A stretch of 64,000 bases of DNA from Setomelanomma holmii (lineage: Eukaryota > Ascomycota > Dothideomycetes > Pleosporales > Phaeosphaeriaceae): NCBI GenBank assembly GCA_010015745.1, contig ML978198.1, forward strand, positions 1 through 64,000. The letters run 5' to 3'. Shown piece after piece: positions 32,175 through 43,418 of the stretch. The notes beneath the pieces were generated by a model. It saw nothing but the letters and a program-made list of their open reading frames with translations, was not told the origin of the DNA and did no database searches. The translations under genes were made by a program, and so were the position numbers. The stretch's first letter is position 1, and each line of letters begins with the position of its first letter.

Positions 32175-34093
32175 ATGGCCACGCCAAAGAAAGACCTCTA
32201 TGTCGGAACCGACAAGCATCGATGGTGGAAAGAAGCCGTCGTCTACCAGGTGATTTAGCCTCAACAACATCAGCAACACACCAGAATTCTAACAAACCAA
32301 GGTTTATCCTGCGTCCTTTCTCGACACAAATGGCGACGGTTGGGGTGATGTGCCTGGAATAACCCAGAAGCTTGACTATCTGAAAGACCTCGGCGTCGAT
32401 GTAATCTGGGTCTCACCTATCTATAAATCTCCCCAAGCCGACATGGGTTACGATATTGCCGACTACGAGGACATTGACCCGAGCTACGGCACGCTTGCAG
32501 ATGTCGACAATCTGATTGCCGAGTGCAAGAAACGCGACTTGAAGCTCGTCATGGATTTGGTTGTCAACCACACTTCTGAAGAGCATGCGTGGTTCTTGGA
32601 CTCCAGATCTTCCAAAACATCCAGCAGACGAGACTGGTACATTTGGAAACCAGCCAAGTACGATGCGGACGGCAACCGTCAACCGCCCAACAACTGGGCG
32701 CAAATCCTCGGCGAAGCAAACTCAGCGTGGACATGGGACGAGACAACACAAGAATACTACCTCTCCCTCTTTACACCCGAACAGCCAGATTTAAACTGGG
32801 AGAACCCTGCCGTCCGTGCCGCCGTACACGACGTCCTCCGTTTCTGGCTTGACCGTGGTTGCTCCGGCTTCCGCATGGACGTCATCAACCTCATTTCCAA
32901 AGTGCAAACATATGCCGACGCTGAAGTCAACGTGAAGAACAACAAATATCAACCAGGAGATAAGTTCTACGCCAACGGCCCACGATTGCACGAGTACCTC
33001 AAGGAGATCCGCAAAGAAGTACTCAGCAAATACGACACCCTCACCGTCGGCGAAATGCCGTTTGTGCGCGACGAAGATGAAATCATGCGTGTCGTTGGCG
33101 CAGAAAGCGAGGAATTGAACATGATTTTCTCCTTCGATATCGTGGACATCGACAACGCGCCCAACGATTTCAAGTTCAGCTTGTACGACTGGGATGCGCG
33201 GGACTTGAAGCGCATCATCAATCGTCTGCAGCGCCTAATGCTCGAGCGCGACGGTTGGAATAGCTTGTTCATCGAGAATCACGATCAGCCGAGGAGTGTG
33301 TCGCGGTACACGGATGACTCGGATGAGTGGCGCGAGTATGGCGCAAAATTGCTTGCGCTGATGCAGAGTACGCTTGCGGGGACGTTGTATGTGTATCAGG
33401 GGGAGGAGATTGGGATGCGGAATGTGCCTAAGCAGTGGGATGAGAAGGAGTACAAGGATATTGAAAGCATCAATTTCTTTAGGAAGTAAGTCCCCCTCTA
33501 CACCTCTGTTTTGCTCTAACATGGCACTACAAAATAGCTAACAACCTGGTAGATACAGGGAAGTATATCCAGGCAACGACGAGAAGCAGCAACTCGCTCG
33601 GGAAATCATCCAGAAAAAGGCCCGCGACAACGCACGCACACCTGTCCAATGGTCCGCCGACCCACACGCGGGTTTCACATCCCCGTCCTCAACGCCGTGG
33701 ATGCGCGTTAACGACGACTACAAAAATGTCAACGTGTCGTCCCAACTCGCCACGCCAAACCCCACACTCGGTACATTGTCTGTACACGCGTTCTGGCGTC
33801 GCGCGCTCGCAAATCGCAAGAAGCACGCCGATGTCTTCGTGTATGGAGACTTTGAGGTGTTGGATATGCAGCATGAGAAGGTTGTTGCGTACAAACGGTG
33901 GAGTAAGGACGAGGAATTTGTTACAGTTCTGAACTTTGGTGGGGAGGAGGTGAACTGGGACGGGCTTGGAGGTGTCAAGGTGAAGAAGTGGGTTGCAGGG
34001 AATTATGATGAGGGGGACTTGGAGCAGAGAAGAATAGAGGGAAGTGTGAAATTGAGAAGTTGGGAGGGGTTGTTGGGGATTTGTGAAAAGTAG
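32175..34093 (+). CDS. Alpha-glucosidase / maltase, glycoside hydrolase family 13
   Basis: Exons 32175-32249, 32302-33485 and 33553-34093 give 599 residues, matching fungal intracellular maltases and isomaltases. The enzyme hydrolyses terminal alpha-glucosidic bonds of maltose, isomaltose or sucrose. It begins KHRWWKEAVVYQVYPASFLD, a GH13 start split by intron 1. Catalytic residues are visible: nucleophile Asp about 218 (GFRMDVINL), acid/base Glu about 276 (TVGEMPF) and transition-state Asp about 353 (FIENHDQPR). The barrel ends near RTPVQWSADPHAGF and a C-terminal beta domain follows. There is no signal peptide, so it is cytosolic and needs an importer, none of which is seen nearby. It converges on the SANT-domain gene 131 bp downstream. 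Confidence 0.95.
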
Positions 34094-34224
34094 AGTAATG
34101 ACATCAAGTAAGGTTGGATAGACAATTTGGGATTGGGATATCATTATACTTTGCCTCCTGCCTAGCGCTTGCTATCATGGATGATGATGATGCCCAGTTT
34201 GGCCATATGCACTGCTCGCACAGC

Positions 34225-36071
34225 TTACTTGCTGCGCCTCTTTCTTCGCTCCCTCTCTTTCTCCTTGCTTTCAACGTGACCAGTGATCTTCTTCTCGAAC
34301 ACCTCTGGCGCAATAGTCCTGCCGGTCTTGTCCTTGAATCTCCAACTGACGCGATTCCAGACCATCTGGTAATCCTGCTGCAAGATCCTTGCGACCAGCC
34401 TTAGGTCGTTTGCCGAGAAGATGTCATCAGGCTTGACTTCGAGCTCAACAGGGGCGTTCGAGTTGTTCTGCGTAGAGTGGCGATGTGATGACTTGTGTGA
34501 AGCCGCGCGGTGCGATGGAGCTTTCGAACCAGCTTTTGAGGCGCTTTTGGCTGGAGCCGCACCCCATGCACCATTCCCACCGCCCCAAGCATTCTGTTCG
34601 CTTCCTCCAGTGTCGTTGTTTTGGTTGTTCGAAGTGTCACCCCAGCCACCACCTGCCGCATCGTTGGCTCCGTCGCCTCCTGTAGCATTCCAGTTTGCAC
34701 CACCTCCAGCATTACTAGCCGACTTCTTGCTGCCTTCAGCGTTCCATCCACCGTTAATCGCTTGCTTCTGGCCGCCACCTCCGCCTCCACTTTCTCCCCA
34801 GCCACCACCACCCCACTGGTCCCCTCCTCCAGAATTATCCTTGCCGCCTGAGTTGCCGTTGCCGCCGCTGGTTGCGCCCCACCCATCTCCACTGCCATTA
34901 TTATTGCCACCGTTATTGGTCTCCCAAGAGTCGCCATTGTTACCGGACGTGCCGCCGTTGCCATTGCTATCCTTGTTGTCCCAAGTGTTCCCGCCCCACG
35001 AGGTCTCGTTGTTGCCATTAGTCTCGCCATTGCCGTTCCCAACGTTGTTGTCCCAGGTAGTGTTATTCGCTCCATTCCCGCCTGTATTGTCGTTGCTCGT
35101 ACCTCCAGCATCCCAACCAGCAGCATTGTTGGAGTAGTTCTTGTTGTCATCTTCGTTGCCAAAGACGTCTCCAAAGCCGCCAAAGACAGAGCCATCGCCG
35201 CCGCCACGAGTACCAGCAGCACTGGGTGCCTTTTCTTGCTTCTTTTCGTTCTCGTTTTGGTTCTTGTTGCTTTTCTTCCCACCACCGTCGTTGCCACCCT
35301 TGCCCTGGTTGTTTGGCCTCCAGTCCTTCGGCTTGATCTGGCCAAAGCGTATGCCACATTGCTTCGGGGTTTTACCGATCTCGTCAGCGAAAGCCTTCCA
35401 ATTCACCTTTGGGTTTTCGGTTCTCCACTGCATTAGCTTCTTGTCCTCCTCCTGAGTGAAGTCGTTCGAATCATTAATATGGTTGCCGCTCTTAGTCTCA
35501 GTGTCGGCCTGCTTCTCCTTCTTTTGGTCGCCCCCACCACTGCCGCTGTTGCCGAATTGATTGAGCTCCCGGTAGCGATCTTTGCACTCGAACATCGGCT
35601 TTCCTATCTCCTCAGCACAGTCTTTCCATGGGGCGGAGCCATGCTCGGCCTTCCAGTCCAGCAACTTCTTGTCCTCTTCCGCAGTCCAGCCATGCCGATT
35701 GCCGTCCGCTCCAGCCTCCTTGTCGTCAGTGTTGGTCGCGCCAATCTTCCCGGAGTGTACGCCTTTCTCTCGCGTCGGTTCCTTGCCTTTCTCAGCGCCA
35801 GAACGCCTGCGACCCAGACCCTTGAGGCTGCCTTTACGGCCGTCACTAGCAGCCCACTCGACGATGCCGCCTGGTGTCGAAAGCTGTATCCTGTCAGCGC
35901 GTAAGCTCAAGCAGGCATAAAGCTTTGAATACTTGCCAACTGGTTTATGCTGCTCGATCGCGGCACGCGGGGTGGTGGTGGCGGCGGTTTGGGGTCCTTG
36001 TACGGCTTGTTGCTGAACCCAAGGATGTAGGCCACAGACACGCGACGAGGAGGCTCGTTTGAGTCGGCCAT
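34225..36071 (-). CDS. Two-SANT/Myb-like, Gly/Asn-rich nuclear protein candidate
   Basis: Exon 1 (36071-35937) starts MADSNEPPRRVSVAYILGF; exon 2 (35883-34225) completes 597 residues. The intron 35884-35936 fits only with a GC donor (GCAAGT) and an ATACAG acceptor, giving INQL joined to LSTPGGIVEW in frame. Two SANT/Myb-like segments lie at about residues 109-151 (GWTAEEDKKLLDWKAEHG) and 186-236 (FTQEEDKKLMQWRTENP). About 200 residues follow that are almost only Gly, Asn, Asp, Ser and Trp (WGGG-like repeats), then a conserved-looking tail ending in a very basic KEKERERRKRRSK. SANT repeats suggest chromatin or DNA binding; the low-complexity part could drive self-association. Both are inference. 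Antisense frames here are artefacts of the repeat composition. Confidence 0.85.
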
Positions 36072-37113
36072 GATCGTGCGTGTAGGCGAAGCTATTGTGG
36101 TGTAGGTATGCTTCGTAGCTGTCCTGCTGAAGTGCGCACAAGCTTGATAATGGTGCACTGGGAATGCGCGACGAGATTCAGCTTGCGGGAGATGTTTAAG
36201 ATAAGCCAGAGGCTTAGTGTACAGCGTAGCAGTCTTGCGTGCGTCCCTCCAAAAGACAATGCGGGGTGAAAAGGTGAAGGTCGTGGTTGTCTTGGCGACA
36301 AGACTGCCGCGGCGCTGGACAGCCATGACGAGCAACTACGCTTAGAAGCACTTTGCTGCCGATCAGTAACATCGAGAAAGCGACGGAAAATGCGTGCAGA
36401 ACTTGTGAGGAAAAGACATAAGAAAATGTTATGTTGTCGTCAGAGAAGCTACGCCTCGACGTTGAGAGTCAAGTACTGCGCGCTCAGCATCAGAGCAGCA
36501 GGATCAAGCAAGACCAAGCAGGATCTATCCGACGCAGGCATACCAAACCTACCTTGTGCTCTATGATGATGAGTCCTGTTGCATGATATCACACCTTTTC
36601 ATCTCCCATACGACAAAGCTGAAGACCCTCACACACCAGCCTGGCGACGGGCAATTACGGTAGTGAAAACCTCCTAGCATGTATATTCAGAAGATAAGTG
36701 GCTTCATAAAGCTGTGTGTACACCCTCTCGCGGCGCTTGATAACACGAATTCGAAGCGAGGTCCTGCTGTCCCAGTGCAGCTGAACATGTGTGGTACTGT
36801 TCTCGAGCAAGGCCTAATAAACGGCAAACGCGATGTGGAAGCGCCCATCGTGTCAGACATCCTAGTTTACGCTGAGCTGGAATCTCAATCATACGCCAAC
36901 GATCGGTGAGTCCAGAATGGATGATGTTTGGAGTGTGAGCGGGCATTGTTCAGCAGTGGAAGGGGTAAAGGACGTTCGAAGGGAGATCAGACGAAGTCGC
37001 GAACTAACGAGCACGGACCACTTGACCCTTGCTTGCGGGCAACCTGGCCTCCTCCGCGCTGCATATCCACGAATTCATTGCGCACAACACAACAACATAC
37101 CACCGTCGCAATC
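36072..37113. other. Divergent promoter region
   Basis: About 1.04 kb shared between the SANT-domain gene (left, minus) and the p24 gene (right, plus). No further gene is supported; a frame at 36679-36909 has no features. Confidence 0.5.
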
Positions 37114-37900
37114 ATGCTGTTCCCATCCTTTGCCGTCCTCGCGGCGACAGGTAGCCTCTTCTCCCTCACAGCAGCGCACAACATTCAAATGAAGGCCCAC
37201 CAGCGCGAATGCTTCCATGAATCGCTGCACGAGGACGACAAGATGACCGTCACCTTCCAGGTTGGCGACAGGGAGTTTGGTGGAAGCGGAAACTTGGAGA
37301 TTGACTTCTGGGTGCGTCAATGGCAATTGAAGTAGGGCAAAGTTGGGAATGAAGAAGGCTAATAATTCCACGTGCAGATTGAAACTCCCTCGCGAAGCTA
37401 CCAAATCCACGAACGCGGCGTTTCTTCTGGCGACCACTCCTTCACCGCGACTGAAGACGGCAAATACACATACTGCTTCAACAATGAGCACTGGGGCGCG
37501 AACACGAAGGAGGTGTCATTCAACGTCCATGGTGTAGTCTACGTGCCCGAGTCGGAAGCACCACAAGATCCGCTGGAGAAGGAGGGTGAGTGACAGAGCC
37601 AGGAACAACGGAAAATGGGTGCTGATAGCATACAGTCCGCCAAATGTCGGAGCTCGTCGCGCAGGTCAAGGACGAGCAGAGCTACATTGTCGTCCGCGAG
37701 CGAACACACCGGAACACGGCTGAGAGCACCAACTCGCGAATCAAGTGGTGGAGCATTTTCCAGCTCTGCTTCTTGACTGGCCAGGGTTTCTTTCAGGTTT
37801 GGTGGCTGAAGAGGTTTTTCGAGGTGAGTTGTCTCAGACACGCTGCACTATTCCGCCACCTGTGGGACTGACATCCACCTAGGTCAAACGTGTGGTGTAA
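37114..37900 (+). CDS. p24/emp24/gp25L family ER-Golgi cargo receptor, 4 exons
   Basis: Exons 37114-37311, 37378-37585, 37636-37823 and 37883-37900 sum to 203 residues. p24 proteins cycle in COPII and COPI vesicles between ER and Golgi and help select cargo such as GPI-anchored proteins. Visible features: signal peptide MLFPSFAVLAATGSLFSLTAA, a GOLD domain with paired cysteines (RECFHESL and YTYCFNNEHWG), a coiled-coil region before the membrane (VRQMSELVAQVKDEQSY), one membrane span (IFQLCFLTGQGFFQVWWL) and a cytoplasmic tail KRFFEVKRVV with the Phe-Phe sorting motif and a terminal hydrophobic pair. The tail resembles the Emp24 (p24-beta) branch more than Erv25. The last exon is only 18 nt including the stop. 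Confidence 0.93.
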
Positions 37901-38670
37901 GATACGACACTTCCATTTCTCTTCTCAATTGTCCCATCACGAGCTTGGTTCCACCAAATCTAGCTGCATGGCTTGCATTCTCAGTGTCTTGCTTCATTGG
38001 CGTTGGAGCGCCTGCCACATTCTAGAGGCATGGTAAAATATGGAGTCTGGCGGCATCGTGCCGCATATTAGATTTTTGTTCCGATCACATGCTTTTGTGA
38101 TTGCAAACACTATTCAAGGGTACCTCGTTCAACCTGAATTTGACAGTTGCCGTCCGCAAGCCTGACGGAAGTGGGGTAATAGTTTCGTTTGCCATGATCA
38201 GGTGCCTGGTCTTGCCGGCTTACTTCACCAATTGGAAAACATCCAACAGCATCTCGATATTGTCCATTGAAGCGCAGCGAAGGCGCGATTGACAAGAATG
38301 ATCCGTTCTCCCCGCCATCCCTACCCAGATACTCTGTCTTCTTCAGATGCATCGTGGCAGTCAAGCTTCCTCGTCATCATCTTCCGTTCTTCAAATCTTG
38401 CTTCATCGTCATCTAGAATTGTCTCGGCCCAATGCAACGTGTAGTCTTAAGTAGCGGCCACACGAGCACGCGATAAAGCGAAAGCGGGTGAGAGTGAGGG
38501 TCGCGTTGCAGCTCTTCTCGCGGATGTGGTGAGCACGTTATCAGTCGCGCCTGCCTTCACTTGCTCCCGCGGGCTGCCACGGCAGCAGCTGTTGTATAAA
38601 TCCCCTCTCTTTCCCCTCAAACCCACGCCAAACATGAGAACGAATCGAGAAGCGAGCGCAGTGAAGCTAT
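37901..38670. other. Intergenic, promoter of the next gene
   Basis: 770 bp without supported coding sequence. Just upstream of the next ATG is a TATAAA-like stretch (TTGTATAAATCCCC near 38592) that may serve as its core promoter. Confidence 0.45.
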
Positions 38671-40704
38671 ATGGAACCTTCTCAACTCAACGCCGGCGTC
38701 CCTGCCGAAGCTGCCACCTGCCCAACGAGTTCGGATGAGCCATTACATCACAACAACGAACACACTCAGCCGCGCCTTCCCTTACACTCCACCTATGGCT
38801 TTCTTGCACCTCACACCTCACAAGAGCTGAGTCCACCACAAGAGCGCACACACGGTCGCCACCCTTCAGTCAGCAATGGCTTTTCACGATACAAGAATCA
38901 TCAACAGGGGTTCAGCAATGCCATCTCGAATGAGACTGGACTCAACCATCCGCCAACTCCTCCGCGACAAGACGACGAATATGATATGTTACGAAAATGG
39001 CATGTGCAGCAGAGCAGGCAAGAGCAACATGGCAGTGATGGTGCGGCGAGCCACAATCCACAATCCATCACGTCAAAAGCGCCTATCGACACACATGACT
39101 ATGCGGAATCATTCGCAATACCTCAACCCCCGAATGTCAGAAGGCAGTGGGGCTCGCATGCCAAACGATCATCGATTCGCCAGCTCAGTGCACCACCGGG
39201 CATCAGCAACGAGTTCCAGCAGCCACGGCTCTTTGGACTTCCACCGCAGCGACTACAGTACAATGGCGAAATCCAGCAGCACGTATCGCGAAACTTTGAG
39301 TCGCGCATGCAACCACCTCGATTGAATCAATACTCCGGGACCTTGCCACTTCCTTATCAGCTACAGACGGTTGCTCAGCTCTCACCTTCTCAGCCTGCGC
39401 CCTCGAACGCGCCACCTATTCAGCAGTGGCCAACGCAGGTCCTCGATCGTCAGACCACGCTGCAACATACATCGCATCAACCGATTGCTTCACTCAACGA
39501 TCCGTCACCTGGTAACGACGGCGGCTTGAGTCCAGACAAGAAGACCCTAAAGAAGAAAGAAAAATTCCACAAGAGAGCAGAAGAGAAAAGGCGTCAGCAA
39601 CAAGCCATGGCCGGCAATGGTACACCTCGAACGCGAAAATCTTCGACGACGGGGGGACCGAAGCGTCAATCTTTAGATCAACTCATCGACCTCACGTCGC
39701 CTACTATACCTCCATCTTTTCGCCACTCGCACGTGCCTGGTACCCATGCTCTACAACCTCACAACCTCGGTGCTTACATGCTGCCAGCAGGCTTTGCAGG
39801 CTACGGCTCCATGTACGGACCGGGTCCACCTCCTCGCTATACGCAAAATCTACCATATGCCTCCACGTATGACTTCAGTGACTTCACCATCGCTCCGGCT
39901 CCACGATTACCTACGCCGCCACCGCCTCCACCAACCGACTGGGACCACCTTCCCCAAGCCATCGTCCCGGACTACGAAGACTACAAATGTTCAGTCACGC
40001 TCTACGAAATCAGTCCCGAAACTCAGCAGCGCTACGACTTCGCCCAGTCCTGGCTCGAAGATCTGTTGAAGATGAACATCGACCCGTATCCGAAAGATTA
40101 CAAATGGCACACCCAATCCACACTGGGCATGATCAGCAACGGCACACGCTTCTCCCTCCTCGTCCTCCACAACGCCACCGACCCGTTTGAATGGGGCGCA
40201 AAATCCGAAACTTCAACTACGATCGGCGTGTATGGCGCACATTGGTACGCGCACGAAGACATACACTGGAAGACCATCTCGCCCGGTATCGGCTGGTTGT
40301 TCCAGTGGTGCTTGGAGCAAGGCGGTATCGTGGTGAAGAAGAAGTGGCGCTGTGACGAGGAGAAGGCGAGTGAGAAGCGGTTTCATCGTGCGTATTGGTT
40401 GGCGGCGAATATGCGGGATATTAACACGCTGCTGAATCGTGGATCGAGCGATGATGTGGCGCATGATGCTGTGGATGAGGATGGGGATGGGGAGTTTGAG
40501 GTTGGTGAGGAGGATTTGACGCGTGGGTGGAACTTAGTGAGTGTGAGCGGTGAGATTCATGTCGGTGGTGTTCATGAGGATGGAGCGAAAGAGATCACAA
40601 AAGAGGAGAGTCGGGCGGCGTGGAAGAAGATACTGGGTGAGGTTGAGGGGCAAGACATGGTCGGGTACCAGCATGTGGTCACTGGGTGCTCGGAGTGGAT
40701 TTAG
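38671..40704 (+). CDS. Hypothetical protein with disordered N-terminus and folded C-terminus
   Basis: A single uninterrupted frame of 677 codons. Residues 1 to about 420 are rich in Gln, Pro, Ser and His and look disordered, with a basic segment KKTLKKKEKFHKRAEEKRR near residue 290. From about residue 430 the sequence becomes ordered (CSVTLYEISPETQQRYDFAQ, then GTRFSLLVLHNATDPFEWG, WKTISPGIGWLFQWCLEQGG) and looks like a conserved domain, which I cannot name. The tail is acidic and then ends ENTVTGCSEWI-like without a targeting signal. No membrane span or signal peptide. The basic segment could be a nuclear signal. The frame's length and codon regularity make it a real gene. Confidence 0.82.
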   Translation: MEPSQLNAGVPAEAATCPTSSDEPLHHNNEHTQPRLPLHSTYGFLAPHTSQELSPPQERTHGRHPSVSNGFSRYKNHQQGFSNAISNETGLNHPPTPPRQDDEYDMLRKWHVQQSRQEQHGSDGAASHNPQSITSKAPIDTHDYAESFAIPQPPNVRRQWGSHAKRSSIRQLSAPPGISNEFQQPRLFGLPPQRLQYNGEIQQHVSRNFESRMQPPRLNQYSGTLPLPYQLQTVAQLSPSQPAPSNAPPIQQWPTQVLDRQTTLQHTSHQPIASLNDPSPGNDGGLSPDKKTLKKKEKFHKRAEEKRRQQQAMAGNGTPRTRKSSTTGGPKRQSLDQLIDLTSPTIPPSFRHSHVPGTHALQPHNLGAYMLPAGFAGYGSMYGPGPPPRYTQNLPYASTYDFSDFTIAPAPRLPTPPPPPPTDWDHLPQAIVPDYEDYKCSVTLYEISPETQQRYDFAQSWLEDLLKMNIDPYPKDYKWHTQSTLGMISNGTRFSLLVLHNATDPFEWGAKSETSTTIGVYGAHWYAHEDIHWKTISPGIGWLFQWCLEQGGIVVKKKWRCDEEKASEKRFHRAYWLAANMRDINTLLNRGSSDDVAHDAVDEDGDGEFEVGEEDLTRGWNLVSVSGEIHVGGVHEDGAKEITKEESRAAWKKILGEVEGQDMVGYQHVVTGCSEWI

Positions 40705-41013
40705 GGAGTCTTTGATGGTTCCGGTAGGGATTTAGAAATGTACTATAGGTGATGCGAGCTCATAGGGGGGGATTGTAAGCGCCGGGCTTGAACCTTGGAA
40801 GTATTTGGAGGACGACGATTTGACAGTACTCGGATCAAGATAGGATGATCATCCAAACGAGAAAGACTTGTTCAATTCCTCGGCCCAGAATCTGTTCTTT
40901 GCTTGCTTCGTCACAAGTGACTTCTAGTAACCAAGCTCAAGCGAACATCCACTTCGTCAAGAACTAAACTACCACGTCTTTCTGCCGGTCTTATCACCCA
41001 CTTGACTTGCAAC
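40705..41013. other. Short convergent 3' spacer
   Basis: 309 bp between two convergent genes; it must contain both 3' UTRs. Nothing else is seen. Confidence 0.5.
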
Positions 41014-43418
41014 CTACTCATCAATCTCCTCGACCTGAGACCGACCTGAGACCTCCAAATCCAAACCCTCTACACTCTCCGCCAAACTCATCTCCGTCAA
41101 GCCCGTGCTCCCTCCCTGTCGTAAGCCAGCCTTCTTCCCCTTGCCCTTCGTGCGCCTCTTCCTCGCGCCAGTGCCGCTGCTTTCGGACAGCGCCGGGGCT
41201 TCGCGGACCCAGCGCGATATAGCTTCCGCGCGCTCCGTGGAGATGGGGTACTCGCGGCCGTCGTCTTGGGCCCAGCGTTTAGGCTGTTGGGACGTAGATG
41301 TAGATTGGGGCGTTGGTAAGGGAGATGTGGGACTCGGAGAGGATGACGGCGACGAGGGGTGTTCAGCAGCTTCATCCTCCTCAAACCTCCTCTCCCTTGC
41401 CCTCACCGCACGCTGAAAACTCTCTTCATCCACGACCCTCTCATCCGCCAGTGCTTCCAAGATAGCTTCATGTTTCTGCCTCTCGCGTTTTTGTTTCTCG
41501 CTTTCTTCGGCCTTTTTCGCGCCGTTCTCGCCGTTTTTAGATGCGTGGCCGGGAAGGGGCGCGGGGTGACATAGCGACTCCCAGCTCGAAGTGAGGCCGA
41601 TCCAATCCCCGGCGCGACGGAGGACTTCGATCCAGTCTGCGCGGGCGGGCGAGCGAGCGGCAAGGAAGATGGGGTAACCGTCGCATATACGAGCTAGACG
41701 GGCGGCGTTGTGGGCGTGGCGTAGGTGTTCTTTTGCTGGGGTTTGAATGAGTGCGTGGCACAGGAGCAAGCTGTGCAGTGCGTCGGTGAGGAGCGGGTGG
41801 TATGTTATGCACTCGTGGTTATCTGTGAGTGCGGAGGCGGGGGAGTCGGGTTTGAGTGGTGGGTAGGGAGGAAGCGAGGCTGGAGGGACGGCGTCGAAGA
41901 GCTGGCTGACTTTGAAGATTTCTGGAGGTGGGAGTTTGGGCCATGTACTGCGGTCTGGGTTGGTGTGTTGGCGGCGGTGGGGGACGAGAGCTTCAGAAAC
42001 GGGGGATGAGGAAGGATTTGAGGAGTCGAGGAGGCGGTTGGGAGGCTTGTAGTTGTCTTTAGAGATATTGCTGCCGTTTGTAGAGTGCCCTAGTCTGCGC
42101 AGAAATTCTTCCGCAAACTCTGCAGAAATGCCTGGCGTGTAGTCGAAATGTGAGAGGAAGGCGTTGTAGTCGCGCAGTGCGCGTTTCGCATTTTGTCGGA
42201 CCTGCTTGCGGGCTTCTGCATGCCGGCGATGAGCTTCCACTTCTTCTGCTGTTTCTGGTAGGGGTTCTTCGCCTGCTGCAATCTGGGCATCTCTATGTGC
42301 TTTCGCTTCCTCTGCCTCCCGCAGCCCGTCCAGCGCGGCATGGACATGTCCACATGCTATCGTGAAGTATACGCCTGCCCGATGAAACAGCAATTGTGTC
42401 TCGAGCGAGCTCGGTTGGTCCTCTTCCGGAATTTTGACCTCTTGCCTCCAGTCTCTTCCGTACTGCTGCTCGTACGTCTTCGCCAACACCAACTGGTCCT
42501 TCCCAGCTCTGTGTTGCTGCATCAAAAACCTCGCCGTCGACAATGCTTCGCTCAAGTCTTTTGCCGAGTTGACAAAGTCGTCCTTGAATATCCTCGTCAA
42601 TGCGCGCGTCCGTAGCGGACTCCCGTCGTTGGGCGAGTCGGCTATTATCTCGTTCAACGTGTCCAGCGGGGTGCACTGCGCCATCATCCGACTAGGAATC
42701 TTCTCATGGAAGAAGTGCACGTACTTGGCGTCGACGTCGTTCGGATTCCGCTGCAGGACCAGTTGCGCCACGTCCTCCAGCGTGCTTGCGCTTTGCATTG
42801 TGGCAACGCTCGCAGCTATTTCGTCCAGATGGTAGGCTTGGCTCAATTTGCTTGTCGCCAGCTCCCTCATGCGATGTTTCCTCTCTCTACTCAGCTTCCC
42901 CGTCCCGCCCACTCCATAGCCGATCCCCAGCGCCGACGCGCTCCCCAGCATATTGTGGCCCGCATTGAGCGAGTTGTGGAGCGCGGCCGAGGTCAGTCCA
43001 GACGTTGCGCGCACAGCAAGATTCGTGGCCTCGTCGACGGCGCGGCGGATCTTGACGAGGTCGTAGAAGACGGCGGGGTCAACGGGGTGGGGGCGCGGGG
43101 AGAGGTAGTTGGAGTGGGCGAGCGACTCGAGCACTTCGGGTGGCAGCTGCAGCCAGGGGCCATGGAACGACGAGATGTACCGCCAATGCCTGTGGGAGAG
43201 AGCATTAGTCAGCTGGATATGCTCAGTGAGGCGGAGTGACTGCTGGGACGTGCCTCGGCCAGAACTCACTTGTTGCGACAGATGATGAGCGCCGACGTCG
43301 AGGGCTCGCTGCAGCCCTTCTTTGCTGTTGCGCGGCCGTTCACTGCGGGCGGCGGCGTGCTTGAGGCGCTGCCATTCGCCGCCGCCTCGGTCTGCGCGCT
43401 CTTCTTTTTCCGCGTCAT
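41014..43418 (-). CDS. Conserved-looking helical protein, TPR-like, unknown function
   Basis: Exon 1 (43418-43270) starts MTRKKKSAQTEAAANGSASS and joins exon 2 (43189-41014) after an 80-nt intron, giving 774 residues. The junction reads ALIICRNKHWRYISSFHGPWLQLPPEVL. Long alpha-helical stretches with TPR-like spacing occupy about residues 150-430 (for example LSEALSTARFLMQQH, LLFHRAGVYFTIACGHVHAAL, NAKRALRDYNAFLSHFDYTPG). A second helical region near residues 560-620 is followed by a Lys/Glu-rich coiled coil (EESEKQKRERQKHEAILEAL) and a Ser/Pro-rich, basic then acidic tail. No signal peptide or membrane span. Probably a cytosolic scaffold; family not recognised. Confidence 0.85.

Noticed and set aside
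34401..35357. Long antisense and frame-shifted frames opposite the SANT protein
   Set aside because: They arise from the Gly/Asn/Ser codon repeats of the real gene and are dominated by low-complexity residues.
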